A DNA stretch of 64,000 bases, taken from contig DATBHW010000005.1 in the NCBI GenBank assembly GCA_036557285.1, positions 167,289 through 231,288 on the forward strand, given 5' to 3'. Both the position numbers and the translations under genes were made by a program. The stretch's first letter is position 1; every line of letters begins with the position of its first letter. Source of the stretch: Ktedonobacterales bacterium. Lineage in GTDB: Bacteria > Chloroflexota > Ktedonobacteria > Ktedonobacterales > DATBGS01. The notes beneath the pieces were generated by a model, which had not been told where the DNA came from, did no database searches, and saw only the letters and a program-made list of their open reading frames with translations. Positions 8,239 to 17,908 of the stretch are shown here, piece after piece.

Positions 8239-10290
8239 TCAACAAAGAAGCGGCAGGGTTCTGGCTTTCAGCGGAAAAGCCTTGCAGAAAAACCTGAAAA
8301 TATGAGGGCGTGATAGAGAAGTAGAACCAGCAGCGATGCTATCAATCCCCGATTGCTTAGGGGAGGGCGCATACTCTGTTAGCTTCATGACGATGGCGGT
8401 GATATGATCGAGGCCGCCGTGTGCCTTTGCCTGTCCAATCAGCTTATTGCTCGCCAGTGTTACATCCGAGTGCTGGCGCATTATCATTTCAAGGTCTGCA
8501 TCAGAAAGTATCTCCCAAAGTCCGTCTGAGCAGAGAAGCAGTTGATCATCTGCGCCAATAGGCAGCCGAAAAGAATCAACCTGTACATCTGGATGCTGAC
8601 CCAGGCTTCGGTACACCCGGCTTCGGCTCAGACCTGTGCAAACATCATCACATTGCATCTTTCCTGCGGCAACACGCATTTCAGCAATTGAATGGTCAGT
8701 CGTCACACGACGCAGGGAAACGTGGGAAAGCAGCAAATAGGCGCGGCAATTACCGACGTTGCAGATAGTTGCCTCATGGCAAGAAACCAGTGCTGCCGTC
8801 ACGCTGCATCGGGCAGTAGAGCTTTCCCGTTGATTTCGCCAATAGAGCAGTTGGTTGGCGCCCTGGAGTGTGCTTTCCAAATGAGCAGACAAGTCTTCGC
8901 ACGGAATATCTTCTTGAAGAAGACGAGGCGCTAGAGACCGAAAGATCGTGTCAATAGTCCTACGGCCCGCGCTCTGTCCATCGGCGAAGCGCCCTACACT
9001 ATCAGCAAGGACCAGCAACGCAAACGGTTGAGGCTGTCCCTGCGCCCTTCGGGTACCCGTCACAGCCAGAAAACCATCTTCTTGCTCTCGGTCAGCCCGT
9101 ATATATCCGCGATCTGTCCTTGAACTGACTTGTATTCCCGGTGTTGGGAGCCTGTGTTGGTTCTTTTTGAGCCAACGGCTAAACTCTGCCACCGAACCAC
9201 GCGCCATGTTGTGGCGGTTGAGCGCCGCTGATCGCCTGGACCACCACTTCACAAGCCTCAGCCTGGGGAAACGCTCGGCTATCGAGAGCATCAGAACCAG
9301 GGCTATACACAGGATAAGCCAGACGACCAGAAGCCCCAGCACAATGGCGGTGGGATCAATGGTGAAAACGCGAAAGGCGTCCCCCGGATGCTCCTGCGCA
9401 GAAGCAGGAAATGGAAAAGGGGTACCACTGCCCCCGTTGACTGCCAACTCCCCAGTATCTGCAAAGCTGGCGTGCCCTGGTGATCGGGTAAGGAATGGAG
9501 CAACCTGCGCTCCTGGTTGCGGGGGTATGACGGTGAATTTTACGGACACGACCAATCCCGTTAACGTTCCCACAAAGAGCAGCGTATTGTCTCCGGTCAG
9601 ATCGCCAACGTCCCATGCCTGATTCATCGCAAACTGGCCGCTGTTGTCTGCTCGCGCCTGAGCAACTGGCGTGGTGTGTTGATCGTTGAGATAGACCTGT
9701 ACAGGTTCGTTCGGAGCAAAAGCCTGCCCACGGAAGCCCAGCAGATCATGTGGGTGCGGCGCATAGTTGTCCAGAACCACCCAGGGGGTGAAAGCCTGAA
9801 GTGTAATATCCACAATGACAGGCTCGCTGCATTGCGGGTCCATAAAATACAGGTGATAGACACCTGGGGAGACCAGCGGAATATGCGCGCGGCCCGCCAG
9901 GTTGCCCCCGGTATTGGTATGAACCGTCGTCAGCAGTGTGCCTTTCTGGCCTGTGGGATCGTTTTTCTGGTTGCCCAGGCGCACATCAATCTCTTCGTTG
10001 GGTTGAAAGTTCATACCCGTAAAGCCAACATCATGGATAGGATGGAAACTATAGCTATCCAGGCCAACCAGCGGAGGCGGCTTCTCGCTCTCGGAGCAGG
10101 GACAGCCAGGGCTACATTGATCGTTTCCGGCGCTGGGAGACGGCTGCGCAGTGGGCGTCCGGGCAGAAGGATGCGCTACACTCTGGTGGCTGGCCCCCAC
10201 CTGGGCAGGGCCGAAACAGCCAGCGAGCAGAGTAGCAGCCACCAGGACCAAAGCGCAGCAGCGAGCTATTTGCGTGGCCGTATGCTCCAT
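8239..10290 (-). CDS. Lipoprotein-type transmembrane PP2C phosphatase
   Basis: A 683-residue chimera. Residues 1-25 form a signal peptide with lipobox LLAGC. Residues about 70-265 hold two repeats with the pattern hGFxGxxFxPNExhxVxL (GFTGMNFQPNEEIDVRLG and GFRGQAFAPNEPVQVYLN). A membrane span follows at about 315-340, and the C-terminal ~270 residues are a PP2C Ser/Thr phosphatase domain placed in the cytoplasm. The metal-binding aspartates are present in QEDGF, LADSVG, CSDGLWE and GGLDHIT, although DGMGG has drifted to DSVGR. The architecture suggests an outside-sensing phosphatase. It lies 73 nt after a gene carrying the same repeat type, in the same direction. A paralogue of the phosphatase domain lies at 29600-30823. 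Confidence 0.85.
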   Translation of the reverse strand: MEHTATQIARCCALVLVAATLLAGCFGPAQVGASHQSVAHPSARTPTAQPSPSAGNDQCSPGCPCSESEKPPPLVGLDSYSFHPIHDVGFTGMNFQPNEEIDVRLGNQKNDPTGQKGTLLTTVHTNTGGNLAGRAHIPLVSPGVYHLYFMDPQCSEPVIVDITLQAFTPWVVLDNYAPHPHDLLGFRGQAFAPNEPVQVYLNDQHTTPVAQARADNSGQFAMNQAWDVGDLTGDNTLLFVGTLTGLVVSVKFTVIPPQPGAQVAPFLTRSPGHASFADTGELAVNGGSGTPFPFPASAQEHPGDAFRVFTIDPTAIVLGLLVVWLILCIALVLMLSIAERFPRLRLVKWWSRRSAALNRHNMARGSVAEFSRWLKKNQHRLPTPGIQVSSRTDRGYIRADREQEDGFLAVTGTRRAQGQPQPFALLVLADSVGRFADGQSAGRRTIDTIFRSLAPRLLQEDIPCEDLSAHLESTLQGANQLLYWRNQRESSTARCSVTAALVSCHEATICNVGNCRAYLLLSHVSLRRVTTDHSIAEMRVAAGKMQCDDVCTGLSRSRVYRSLGQHPDVQVDSFRLPIGADDQLLLCSDGLWEILSDADLEMIMRQHSDVTLASNKLIGQAKAHGGLDHITAIVMKLTEYAPSPKQSGIDSIAAGSTSLSRPHIFRFFCKAFPLKARTLPLLC

Positions 10291-10339
10291 AGAGAACCTC
10301 CATCAGTAGACAGATATACAGTATTCTTTCAGCTATACG

Positions 10340-10358
10340 TTCTGGCCTGGAGCCAGAA
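10340..10358 (-). terminator. Short stem-loop between two repeat-protein genes
   Basis: TTCTGGC (10340-10346) pairs with GCCAGAA (10352-10358) around a 5-nt loop. It lies just after the stop at 10364 and before the PP2C start at 10290 on the minus strand, so it could attenuate read-through or stabilise the upstream message. Confidence 0.3.
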
Positions 10359-10363
10359 AGGCA

Positions 10364-11728
10364 TCACTTTCCATCAAGTGGGCAGGTAAAGGGCGGTTGT
10401 GGCTGAACCTCTACAGGCGTATCGGCAGGCGCCACGGTGATCGTGGCTACAGCCGTACCTCCACTTTTGCTGCCCGTCAGAGTGAACGCCAATTTACCCT
10501 TCTGGACATTACTGGGAATAGTATAAGAACCTGCCGCTCCGACGTTGCCGTGCCCATCAACCTGGAAACAACTGATCATCTTCTCTGGATTGCCTGTGTA
10601 GACATGGACGACCTCATTCCGCGCAAAACCTTTGGCATAGAAACTGATCGTCGTTCCAGGGCTTCCTCCGTAGGTGCTTGGCTGGACAACCGGGTTATAG
10701 GGGGCAACCGTAAAAGCGACTGAGGCTGGCGCCCGGCTTTGGCTTCCCATGAAGAGGAGCGTCTGTTTTCCTTTCAAGCCAAACGGGATCAGGAAGCCTG
10801 GCGCATTGGCGAAGGTTCCTTGCGCATTCGTCTGCACAATGGCGAGTGGTTGCCCAACAGCGCGATTGACAAAGACCAGCACTGTCTCATTGGGGCCAAA
10901 GCCTTTTCCCGAATAGCTCAAAACGTTATCCGCCCTGATCGAGTAACTGGAGAGTTTCACCGTCGGGTACAGCTTCAACATGAAGAAGGTATTTGTAACC
11001 GGCGTTTGGCTCTTTACCCCCATGAAGATAAAGTAGTTATTTCCCTCCGCGCCGAAGGGAACCTGGAGCGGCGCCTGGCCTATGCCCCCGCCTTCGTCGG
11101 TCGTAAGTGTAGCGATGGGATCGGTTGACATACTGTCCCAGTAGACATTGACCTTCTCATGGGGCGCAAAACCTTTGGCAGTGACTTTTAGCGTATCGCC
11201 AACCTTCCCAACCAGGGAACTCAGCTTCACGGTGGCAATGCTCCCGTTCTGAATGAAGCCCATAGATTGCGCAATCTTATCGCTGTTGCGCTGATGAGCC
11301 TGGATGATGAAGTTCCCGAAAGGTTGTGAAGCGGGCAGCGTAATCGCTACATTGCTAAAAGAGCCTGTCGCGTCTGTTTGTATGGAGTTAATGACCTTCC
11401 CTGGATCGTTTGCCTTCTGCTTAATTCGGAAATCTATGAAGACCTTGGGGTCAAACTCGCTGCCAAGGACGTTGATGACGGATCCCTGGTGAACCACTCC
11501 TGGTGTGAACAGGATAAACGGCGTATTGTTGCCGCCAGCCGGCCCCCCGGTAGGCACAATCGGAGTAGACGTGGGAATCTGTCCAGGGGCAGAAGGGGTA
11601 GCAGCACTGGTGCCGGTGGTATCCACTGCTGTGCCTGAAGGGCTGAAAGATCGCAGAAAGATACTGGATACTAAAGCAACGAGCAAAAGGATAACCACCC
11701 CCCAGAGCAAGACCTTGCGACGGCTCAT
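10364..11728 (-). CDS. Secreted, membrane-anchored protein with IPT-like repeats
   Basis: A 454-residue protein with a short basic N-terminus, an anchor or signal segment at residues 6-28 and a Thr/Pro/Gly-rich linker. Four or more repeats of about 90 residues follow, marked by VTAKGFAPHEKVNVYWD, YSGKGFGPNETVLVFVN and FYAKGFARNEVVHVYTG. The repeat matches the ectodomain of the downstream PP2C chimera (FAPNEPVQVYLN). The fold is probably an Ig/IPT-like beta-sandwich, and no enzyme motif is visible. It is most likely a surface or sensory partner of that phosphatase, which is an inference from shared repeats and adjacency. Confidence 0.7.
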   Translation of the reverse strand: MSRRKVLLWGVVILLLVALVSSIFLRSFSPSGTAVDTTGTSAATPSAPGQIPTSTPIVPTGGPAGGNNTPFILFTPGVVHQGSVINVLGSEFDPKVFIDFRIKQKANDPGKVINSIQTDATGSFSNVAITLPASQPFGNFIIQAHQRNSDKIAQSMGFIQNGSIATVKLSSLVGKVGDTLKVTAKGFAPHEKVNVYWDSMSTDPIATLTTDEGGGIGQAPLQVPFGAEGNNYFIFMGVKSQTPVTNTFFMLKLYPTVKLSSYSIRADNVLSYSGKGFGPNETVLVFVNRAVGQPLAIVQTNAQGTFANAPGFLIPFGLKGKQTLLFMGSQSRAPASVAFTVAPYNPVVQPSTYGGSPGTTISFYAKGFARNEVVHVYTGNPEKMISCFQVDGHGNVGAAGSYTIPSNVQKGKLAFTLTGSKSGGTAVATITVAPADTPVEVQPQPPFTCPLDGK

Positions 11729-11773
11729 AGAACTCCCCTTTCTACTGGACTGATATAGCTACCCGGATACCGA

Positions 11774-13456
11774 TTACTTTTCCACTTGATAAATCTGGAG
11801 TTCGATGCCTCCTCGTGGCATATCCCAGATACGTTGGGAATGTTGGAGGGCCTCCAAAATATAGTTCTCGCCGCCATCCCCGTTGTTAAGTTCCATAGCT
11901 TGCAGCATCTTATTGGACATCACGATATAGTCAATGTTTTGCCAATTTTTGGCAAAGAGTTTATCCCGCACATCAGGATCAGCCGCCGCTTTCCAGTGAG
12001 AATGCGCCCACTTGTAATAAGGCGCCACATCATGGAGGTCCACCCAAAGCTCATCATCTATAATGACCCTGGCATTAGCAGGGATATGCTGGCGGATAAA
12101 AGCCAGTTGGTCGGTTTGCATATAGGTGACATTGAGTTTGTAGAGGTCGTGAGGCACTGTCCTACCATGTTCATCATGGACAAAAAAGTAGCCTGCTGAT
12201 GGCGAGAGGAGCATGGCCCATAAGGTGACAATGGCGACCCCCTGCATTGAAGTGGAGAGGGCAGCGGGACGCAGCCGGGCCAGAGGCCGAAGCAGAATTG
12301 CTCCAAGGATTCCAAGATTCATTGCCAGGAAGGGCAACAGAGGGACAACATAGAACTCCAGCATCTGGCTGCCGCGAATAAGATACAGGGCATAGCTGGC
12401 TGCCAGAAGGGAAGCTACAATATATCCCCGGTTACGTGGCCGCGAACTCCAGCCAATGATCAAATTACAAATCAAAGCCACACAGCCTAAAATCAGGATG
12501 AGCTTATCCCTGGGGAACCAGATGCCAAGGCCAAATCTCCAGAAGTCGCTGTTTACATCGAAAATGCTGCCTTGCCCACGATGTAACTGCCACCAGATGG
12601 TGTACAAAAGGGAAACGTGATCAGCCGGTGGATTATTCAGATCAAAATCGAAATGGCTCGGCAAGAGTTCGTTTTTCAACGTGGCGTACAGGAAATAGAG
12701 CGAGATGACTGAACAGGAGGCGTAGAACCAGCTCCCCAGCGCAAAGCGATAATTCTCTTGCTTATGCACCTGGGTATAAAGCAGATACACAAAAACAGGC
12801 GCGAAGAAGATCGTGTTTTCCTTTGTAAGAACGCCTATCCCGAACGCCAGACCACTCAGCACCGAGGTAATAAGCCTCCCGTCATCCCGCGTGACCAGAT
12901 AGAGGCTGAGCAATATCCAGAAAACCATGATGTTATCTAACAGCACCTGGCGCTGGTAATAGACGGCCAGCGGTGAGAAATTGAAGAAAAAACAGGCAAT
13001 CGTAGCAGCACTCAGACGCCCCGAAAACCGATAGGTGAGCTGAAACAGGAGAAAGATGCTGGCTATATGAATAAGCAGCATCAACACCCTACCAGTATTG
13101 ATAGCATTGCCAAACGTCTGAAACTGGAAGGGCAAAATGCTCACCCACCCGCTAATCAACAGCCATCCTGCCGGAGCATGGTCATAGAAATAGGTATAAG
13201 GTTCAAGCCTGGCCTCGCGCAGCACCGACCAGGCTTGCTCCATATAGATGCCCTCATCGGTGATATAGAGCGGATACTGAAACAGATGGTAGCCATGAGT
13301 AAGCGTGCCTGTTATCAGAGAGAAAGCCAACAACACCTGCCCATACAAACCTGGCTTTGTGTGAGCGCCTGCCAGTGTGCCTGGTTTGCTCGCTGTAATA
13401 TCTACCGAGTGCTGAGCAGGGGGAGCCTGAAGATATGGCGCTTCCTGATGACTCAC
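11774..13456 (-). CDS. GT39-type integral membrane glycosyltransferase (ArnT/PMT-like)
   Basis: The 560-residue protein has about ten hydrophobic spans. The acidic loop after the first span (ITDEGIYMEQAW, then FYDHAPAGW) matches the catalytic first external loop of polyprenyl-phosphate-dependent mannosyl/arabinosyl transferases, which use lipid-linked sugars outside the membrane. The C-terminal ~130 residues are soluble. The start is GTG at 13456 with only a weak upstream site. It is divergent from the lacI gene across a 413-base gap. Confidence 0.8.
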   Translation of the reverse strand: MSHQEAPYLQAPPAQHSVDITASKPGTLAGAHTKPGLYGQVLLAFSLITGTLTHGYHLFQYPLYITDEGIYMEQAWSVLREARLEPYTYFYDHAPAGWLLISGWVSILPFQFQTFGNAINTGRVLMLLIHIASIFLLFQLTYRFSGRLSAATIACFFFNFSPLAVYYQRQVLLDNIMVFWILLSLYLVTRDDGRLITSVLSGLAFGIGVLTKENTIFFAPVFVYLLYTQVHKQENYRFALGSWFYASCSVISLYFLYATLKNELLPSHFDFDLNNPPADHVSLLYTIWWQLHRGQGSIFDVNSDFWRFGLGIWFPRDKLILILGCVALICNLIIGWSSRPRNRGYIVASLLAASYALYLIRGSQMLEFYVVPLLPFLAMNLGILGAILLRPLARLRPAALSTSMQGVAIVTLWAMLLSPSAGYFFVHDEHGRTVPHDLYKLNVTYMQTDQLAFIRQHIPANARVIIDDELWVDLHDVAPYYKWAHSHWKAAADPDVRDKLFAKNWQNIDYIVMSNKMLQAMELNNGDGGENYILEALQHSQRIWDMPRGGIELQIYQVEK

Positions 13457-13739
13457 GAGGCAATCTCACTTTCCAAACTGGAGAAGGTAGCTACCTTGAA
13501 TTTGGCGGGCGAAAAGCTGATAGAAGCCCATGTTTCCGGCTTTCACCCGTAACTATTCGCACTGGCTAATCACACTAGCAATGTAGAAGGTTCCAAAACA
13601 AGTTTCTGTAGCAGCAACTACATTGCTGCGGACCCAGCCATTCCTGCTATTCCTGCCATCTCCTCTATAGCAAAAGCCATAGGATGTTTTCGCCAGAAAA
13701 CTAAAAGGAATACTCATCATATTCCCTTGATATATCCAG

Positions 13740-13768
13740 TTGACAAAAGATACATTTCTACGTACACT
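13740..13768 (+). promoter_or_regulatory. Sigma-70-type promoter for lacI
   Basis: TTGACA (13740-13745) and TACACT (13763-13768) are separated by exactly 17 nt, about 100 nt upstream of the lacI start. The -35 is a perfect consensus and the -10 matches at four of six positions. Confidence 0.6.
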
Positions 13769-13792
13769 CTCCAGAGCCAGTTCCGGTAGCGG

Positions 13793-13812
13793 TTTCGGGA
13801 ACGGTTCCGAAA
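13793..13812. promoter_or_regulatory. LacI-type operator, probable autoregulatory site
   Basis: The outer arms TTTCGG and CCGAAA enclose an inner palindrome GGAAC-G-GTTCC. It lies 25 nt downstream of the -10 box and 58 nt before the lacI ATG, where a repressor would block its own transcription. A related half-site, GTTCCGG, precedes it at about 13780. The AT-flanked, CG-centred symmetry fits LacI-family operators. I saw no second copy before the transporter genes. Confidence 0.5.
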
Positions 13813-13869
13813 GGGAGCGGAGTTTTCCCAAATGGACACACCCCCTTTGGGCAGGGAAGAGAGGCTACT

Positions 13870-14967
13870 ATGTCAGAAAGGCTGACGATACAAGACATTG
13901 CCCGGTTAGCTGGCGTTTCCAAGGCGACTGTATCTCGCGTATTGAACCATAAGCCTGATGTAGACGCGCTCACGCGGCAGCGCGTCATGCGCATCATGGA
14001 TGAGTACGCTTTTGTTCCCAGTATTACTGCCTCCGGGCTGGCTGGGGGCCGCCGGGGTATGATTGGCGTTCTGGTACCCGCTTTGACCTGGCACTTCATT
14101 CCCGAAGTGGTGCAGGGTGTTGCGGAGGTCGTCGAACGGAGCGCCTACGAACTCCTGCTCTACAGCATCTCTCAGCAAGAGAATCGCAAGGCGGTTCTTG
14201 ACCGTATTCTGGATACCAAGTTGACGGCTGGCCTGCTCGCTGTAGAGCCTGGATCATTTGTAGAGCGCCTGACCCAGTGGGCCGAAGGAAATTTTCCGGT
14301 TGTCCTGATTGATGACCAGCACGTGCCTGCAAACACTCCCTGGGTCGGTGTTGATAACCGTATGGGCGCCGCTGCTGCCGTCCGTCACTTGATTGGCCTG
14401 GGCCATCGGCGGATTGCTCACATCCGAGGGCCGCTTCAGTATCAATGCTCTCAGGAACGCTATCAGGGCTACCAGCAGGCGATGGTCGAAGCTGGCCTGG
14501 CGCTCGATCCGGCCTTCGTCCTGCAAGGGGATTTTCAGGTTGCCAGCGGACACGCCTGCGCGAGCACATTGCTCACACTGGCCGAGCGGCCTTCGGCGAT
14601 CTTTGCCGCCAACGATCACATGGCCTGGGGAGTTCTAGAGTTTGCGGGGGCGCATGGGCTGCGTGTTCCCGAAGATATAGCTGTCGTCGGTTTTGATGAC
14701 ACGCCCCCCTCGCAGTACAAACATCCACCACTGACAACAGTGCGCCAACCTTTTCAGGAAATGGGGCAGCGCGCTGCCGAACTTTTATTGTGGTTGATAG
14801 ACCTGCCTCACAATGGAGGCGAAGAGCGACGTAAAACGCTCCTCTCACTAGAGCCGCCTCTGCCCTTTCCAGGGTACAACGCGCCTCTGCACATTCAGTT
14901 GAAAACATCCCTTATCATTCGGCAATCATGCGGCGCTCAGCAGCTAGCTTCAATCGCTGGCGTGTAA
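13870..14967 (+). CDS. LacI-family sugar-responsive repressor
   Basis: A 365-residue regulator. The N-terminal HTH reads [20 protein letters not shown], followed by the hinge helix region [12 protein letters not shown]. The periplasmic-binding-protein-like effector domain covers residues about 65-335, with [36 protein letters not shown] and [20 protein letters not shown], all classic family signatures. It precedes an oligosaccharide ABC importer and GH1/GH38/GH5 enzymes on the same strand, so it most likely represses that locus and responds to a beta-glucoside or mannoside. An operator-like palindrome lies in its own leader. Confidence 0.95.
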   Translation: MSERLTIQDIARLAGVSKATVSRVLNHKPDVDALTRQRVMRIMDEYAFVPSITASGLAGGRRGMIGVLVPALTWHFIPEVVQGVAEVVERSAYELLLYSISQQENRKAVLDRILDTKLTAGLLAVEPGSFVERLTQWAEGNFPVVLIDDQHVPANTPWVGVDNRMGAAAAVRHLIGLGHRRIAHIRGPLQYQCSQERYQGYQQAMVEAGLALDPAFVLQGDFQVASGHACASTLLTLAERPSAIFAANDHMAWGVLEFAGAHGLRVPEDIAVVGFDDTPPSQYKHPPLTTVRQPFQEMGQRAAELLLWLIDLPHNGGEERRKTLLSLEPPLPFPGYNAPLHIQLKTSLIIRQSCGAQQLASIAGV

Positions 14968-15159
14968 GCAGCAGCGCACCAGCCGAACTATCAACGGCCC
15001 AAGGCTTCGTAGTGAGAAATCATCTTAGGCGTCATCCCAATCGTTCGATGTTACACAAGATGAGGTGGAAAGCTTCTACAGCTCTCAACACCTGGCATCT
15101 CTGTGGTTTTCATCAGTCTATTCAATAGTTTGTTTCGCCCCTTGTGAGGAGGTATATCT

Positions 15160-16827
15160 ATGAAACCCTGGCATCGCCGGGTGATGGCTCCAGCCCTGCT
15201 GTTGCTCGTTGCCCTCAGCATGATTCTATCTGGCTGTGGCGAGAGCAGCGGGAGCGGGAGCAAATATGGTGGCTCAGTAACCATCGTCCCCGCTCCCAAT
15301 GGCGTGTTCACAAAGAACTTTAATCCGTTCCTTGCCAACAGTTCCCGCACCGGCACGCAGGGGATGATCTATGAAACTCTGCTCTTATTCAACCGGCTCA
15401 ATGGCAATTCCACCCCCTGGCTTGCCTCAAGCTATAGCTGGTCGAAGGACGCCACCAGTGTCACTTTCCATCTGCGCCAGGGCGTCAGGTGGTCGGATGG
15501 GCAGCCATTTACCAGTGATGATGTGATCTTCACGTTGAAGCTGATGCAGCGCTTCCCCGCGCTTGATGGGAACTCGCTGTGGAGCACGATCCAGAACGTC
15601 AGCAATCCTGACCCAAGCACAGTCACAGTGGCGTTCAAGCAGCCAGCAGTGACCATGCTCTGGTATCTCGGCGGGCAGACATTTATTGTTCCCCAGCATA
15701 TCTGGGCGAAGATCAGCGATCCGGCGACAGAGACGAACCCCAATCCGATTGGCACAGGGCCGTTTTTGCTGAAGTCCTTTAATCCGCAGCTCTACGTCCT
15801 CGGCAAGAATACACATTACTGGCAGGCCGGAAAGCCCTACGTGAATGAACTGCGCTATCCGGCGTATAACTCAAACACCAGCGCCGACCTGCTCCTATCA
15901 CAAGGCGCGGTAGACTGGACAGGGCTTTTTACCCCCGATGTCGAAAAAACCTTTGTTTCTCGTGACCCGGAACACAATCACTACTGGTTCCCCTCAAGTG
16001 ATGTAGTGATGCTGTATCTCAACACGGCCAAGGCTCCGTTCGATAATCTTATGGTCCGGCAAGCCCTCAGCGCAGTCATTGACCGCGAGAAAATCTCCAA
16101 GGTGGCTGAAAATGGCTACGATCCTATAGCAAGCCCAACCGGGCTGGTCTTGCCCAGCAACCAGAAATACCTGGACCCGAAGTACTCCAGCCTCTCATTC
16201 AGCATGGATGCCGCCAAAGCAACCTCGCTGTTGGAGCGCGCGGGCTTCAAGAAGGGCGCTGATGGTATTTACGTTGATCACAGCGGCAAGCGCCTCGCCT
16301 TCAAGATTGATGTGGTTGCTGGCTGGACCGATTGGCTGACAGCTTCTCAGATTATGGCGAGCAACTTCAAGGCCATCGGGATTGACGCCAGCGTCAACGT
16401 CGCAACCTTTAACGACTACATCAGCGCGCTCGCCCAGGGCGACTTCGACACCGCCATTTCCTGGACCAGCCCAGGACCGACACCGTACTTCCTGTACAAC
16501 TCCATGCTGAACAGTAAGAATACGGCGGCTATTGGGCAAAAGGCAACCTCCAACTGGGCGCGGTGGAATGACCACGCGACAGATGAACTGCTGAACAAAT
16601 ACGACAGTTCCACAGATGAGGCGGCCCAGCAGGAAGCGATAGCTGGGCTCCAGAAAATCATGGTTGATCAGCTGCCGAGTATCCCGCTGATGTATGGCCC
16701 AACCTGGTACGAATACAACACGACTCGTTTTGTAGGCTGGCCGGATCAGGACAATCCTTACGCGATGCCTGCGCCGTACAGCGCCCCGGACGCCGAACTC
16801 GTAGCACTTACTATCCATCAGCGGTAG
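15160..16827 (+). CDS. Family 5 extracellular solute-binding lipoprotein
   Basis: The 555-residue binding protein of a Dpp/Opp-type ABC importer. The signal peptide ends in a lipobox LSGCG at about residue 24. The SBP_bac_5 domain starts with the family core WLASSYSWSKDATSVTFHLR and contains VRWSDGQPFTSDDVIFTL and DNLMVRQALSAVIDREKI. A strong GAGGAGG site lies 7 nt before the ATG. Family members bind peptides, but several bind cello- or manno-oligosaccharides. The flanking glycosidases and LacI regulator favour a sugar ligand here. Confidence 0.93.
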   Translation: MKPWHRRVMAPALLLLVALSMILSGCGESSGSGSKYGGSVTIVPAPNGVFTKNFNPFLANSSRTGTQGMIYETLLLFNRLNGNSTPWLASSYSWSKDATSVTFHLRQGVRWSDGQPFTSDDVIFTLKLMQRFPALDGNSLWSTIQNVSNPDPSTVTVAFKQPAVTMLWYLGGQTFIVPQHIWAKISDPATETNPNPIGTGPFLLKSFNPQLYVLGKNTHYWQAGKPYVNELRYPAYNSNTSADLLLSQGAVDWTGLFTPDVEKTFVSRDPEHNHYWFPSSDVVMLYLNTAKAPFDNLMVRQALSAVIDREKISKVAENGYDPIASPTGLVLPSNQKYLDPKYSSLSFSMDAAKATSLLERAGFKKGADGIYVDHSGKRLAFKIDVVAGWTDWLTASQIMASNFKAIGIDASVNVATFNDYISALAQGDFDTAISWTSPGPTPYFLYNSMLNSKNTAAIGQKATSNWARWNDHATDELLNKYDSSTDEAAQQEAIAGLQKIMVDQLPSIPLMYGPTWYEYNTTRFVGWPDQDNPYAMPAPYSAPDAELVALTIHQR

Positions 16828-16917
16828 CAGCCTCTATCCAAAGGCAGCAGCAAGGAGCTTGAGGGGCCACCAAGCGGTCTTCACAGCACCCTGCTGCTGC
16901 CCTTGAAGGGACCGTCT

Positions 16918-17901
16918 ATGCATTACCTCCTGCGTCGGTTCATCTTTTATCTCGCGGCTCTCTGGGCTGCGCTGACGTTGAACTTTCTCATTCCGCGACT
17001 GATGCCAGGCGATCCGGTTCTGTTACTGGTAGCGCGGCTTCAGGGGCAAGTTGACCCGCGTGCTGTCCAGGCGCTGCGCCTTCAGTTTGGATTGAATACC
17101 AACGCCAGCTTGTGGTCGCAGTACATCGAGTATCTGGGCAATCTGGTTCATGGCAACCTGGGTACTTCCATCGCCTATTTTCCCTCCTCTGTCGCTGAAG
17201 TAATCGGGCTTGGCTTGAAATGGACACTGATGCTGGTAGGCATTTCCGCCATATTGAGCTTTTTCATCGGCACACTCATGGGGACAGTAGCGGCCTGGCG
17301 ACGAGGATCATGGTTCGATACCGTACTTTCGCCTCTGCTCACCTTTTTCTCCGCCATTCCCTATTTCTGGCTCGCGCTGATTGTTCTCTATCTCCTCGGC
17401 TTTATCCTGAAGTGGTTCCCGCTGACGGGCGCATACAGCCTGGAACTTGAACCAGCCTTCAGTGGCCCGTTCTTCCTGAGCGCGATCTATCACGGGACTC
17501 TGCCCGCCGCAACCATCGTCATCAGTTCTATGGCTGGTTGGATGCTTGGAATGCGCAACGCCATGCTGACAACACTCTCAGAGGATTATGTCTTGATGGC
17601 GCAGGCCAAAGGGCTTTCTGAGCGGCGTGTCATGATCACCTACGCCGCTCGCAACGCGATCTTACCCAATATTACCGGCTTCGCACTGTCGCTTGGCTTT
17701 GTGGTTGGCGGGGCGCTCCTGACGGAGATTGTCTTTTCGTATCCAGGGTTAGGCTACATCTTGCTCCAGGCAGTGCAGTCTGATGATTTTCCGCTGATGC
17801 AGGGGATTTTCCTGATGATTGCTATTGCCGTACTTGGCGCTAACTTCCTGGCTGACGTGTGTTACGTGGTTCTCGATCCGCGCGTTCGGCAAGAAAGGTG
17901 A
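16918..17901 (+). CDS. ABC importer permease, DppB type
   Basis: A 327-residue inner-membrane permease with about six spans. The N-terminus YLLRRFIFYLAALWAALTLN and the loop RLMPGDPV are typical of DppB/OppB. The EAA-like coupling loop reads MAQAKGLSERRVMITYAARN. The ATG at 16918 is preferred because AAGGGA lies 8 nt upstream; a TTG at 16903 would add five residues. It is followed after 7 nt by its permease partner. Confidence 0.93.
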   Translation: MHYLLRRFIFYLAALWAALTLNFLIPRLMPGDPVLLLVARLQGQVDPRAVQALRLQFGLNTNASLWSQYIEYLGNLVHGNLGTSIAYFPSSVAEVIGLGLKWTLMLVGISAILSFFIGTLMGTVAAWRRGSWFDTVLSPLLTFFSAIPYFWLALIVLYLLGFILKWFPLTGAYSLELEPAFSGPFFLSAIYHGTLPAATIVISSMAGWMLGMRNAMLTTLSEDYVLMAQAKGLSERRVMITYAARNAILPNITGFALSLGFVVGGALLTEIVFSYPGLGYILLQAVQSDDFPLMQGIFLMIAIAVLGANFLADVCYVVLDPRVRQER

Positions 17902-17908
17902 GTGAGAG

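Larger units (their letters stand above)
13457..13869. other. Divergent regulatory gap between GT39 and lacI
   Basis: No gene is visible. Besides the promoter and operator listed separately, the gap contains a 10-bp inverted repeat, AGCAATGTAG at 13577-13586 and CTACATTGCT at 13618-13627, about 120 nt upstream of the GT39 start; its role is unknown. Confidence 0.5.

Noticed and set aside
13553..13831. 92-codon minus-strand reading frame between GT39 and lacI
   Set aside because: It overlaps the lacI promoter and operator, has no ribosome site and no recognisable motif.
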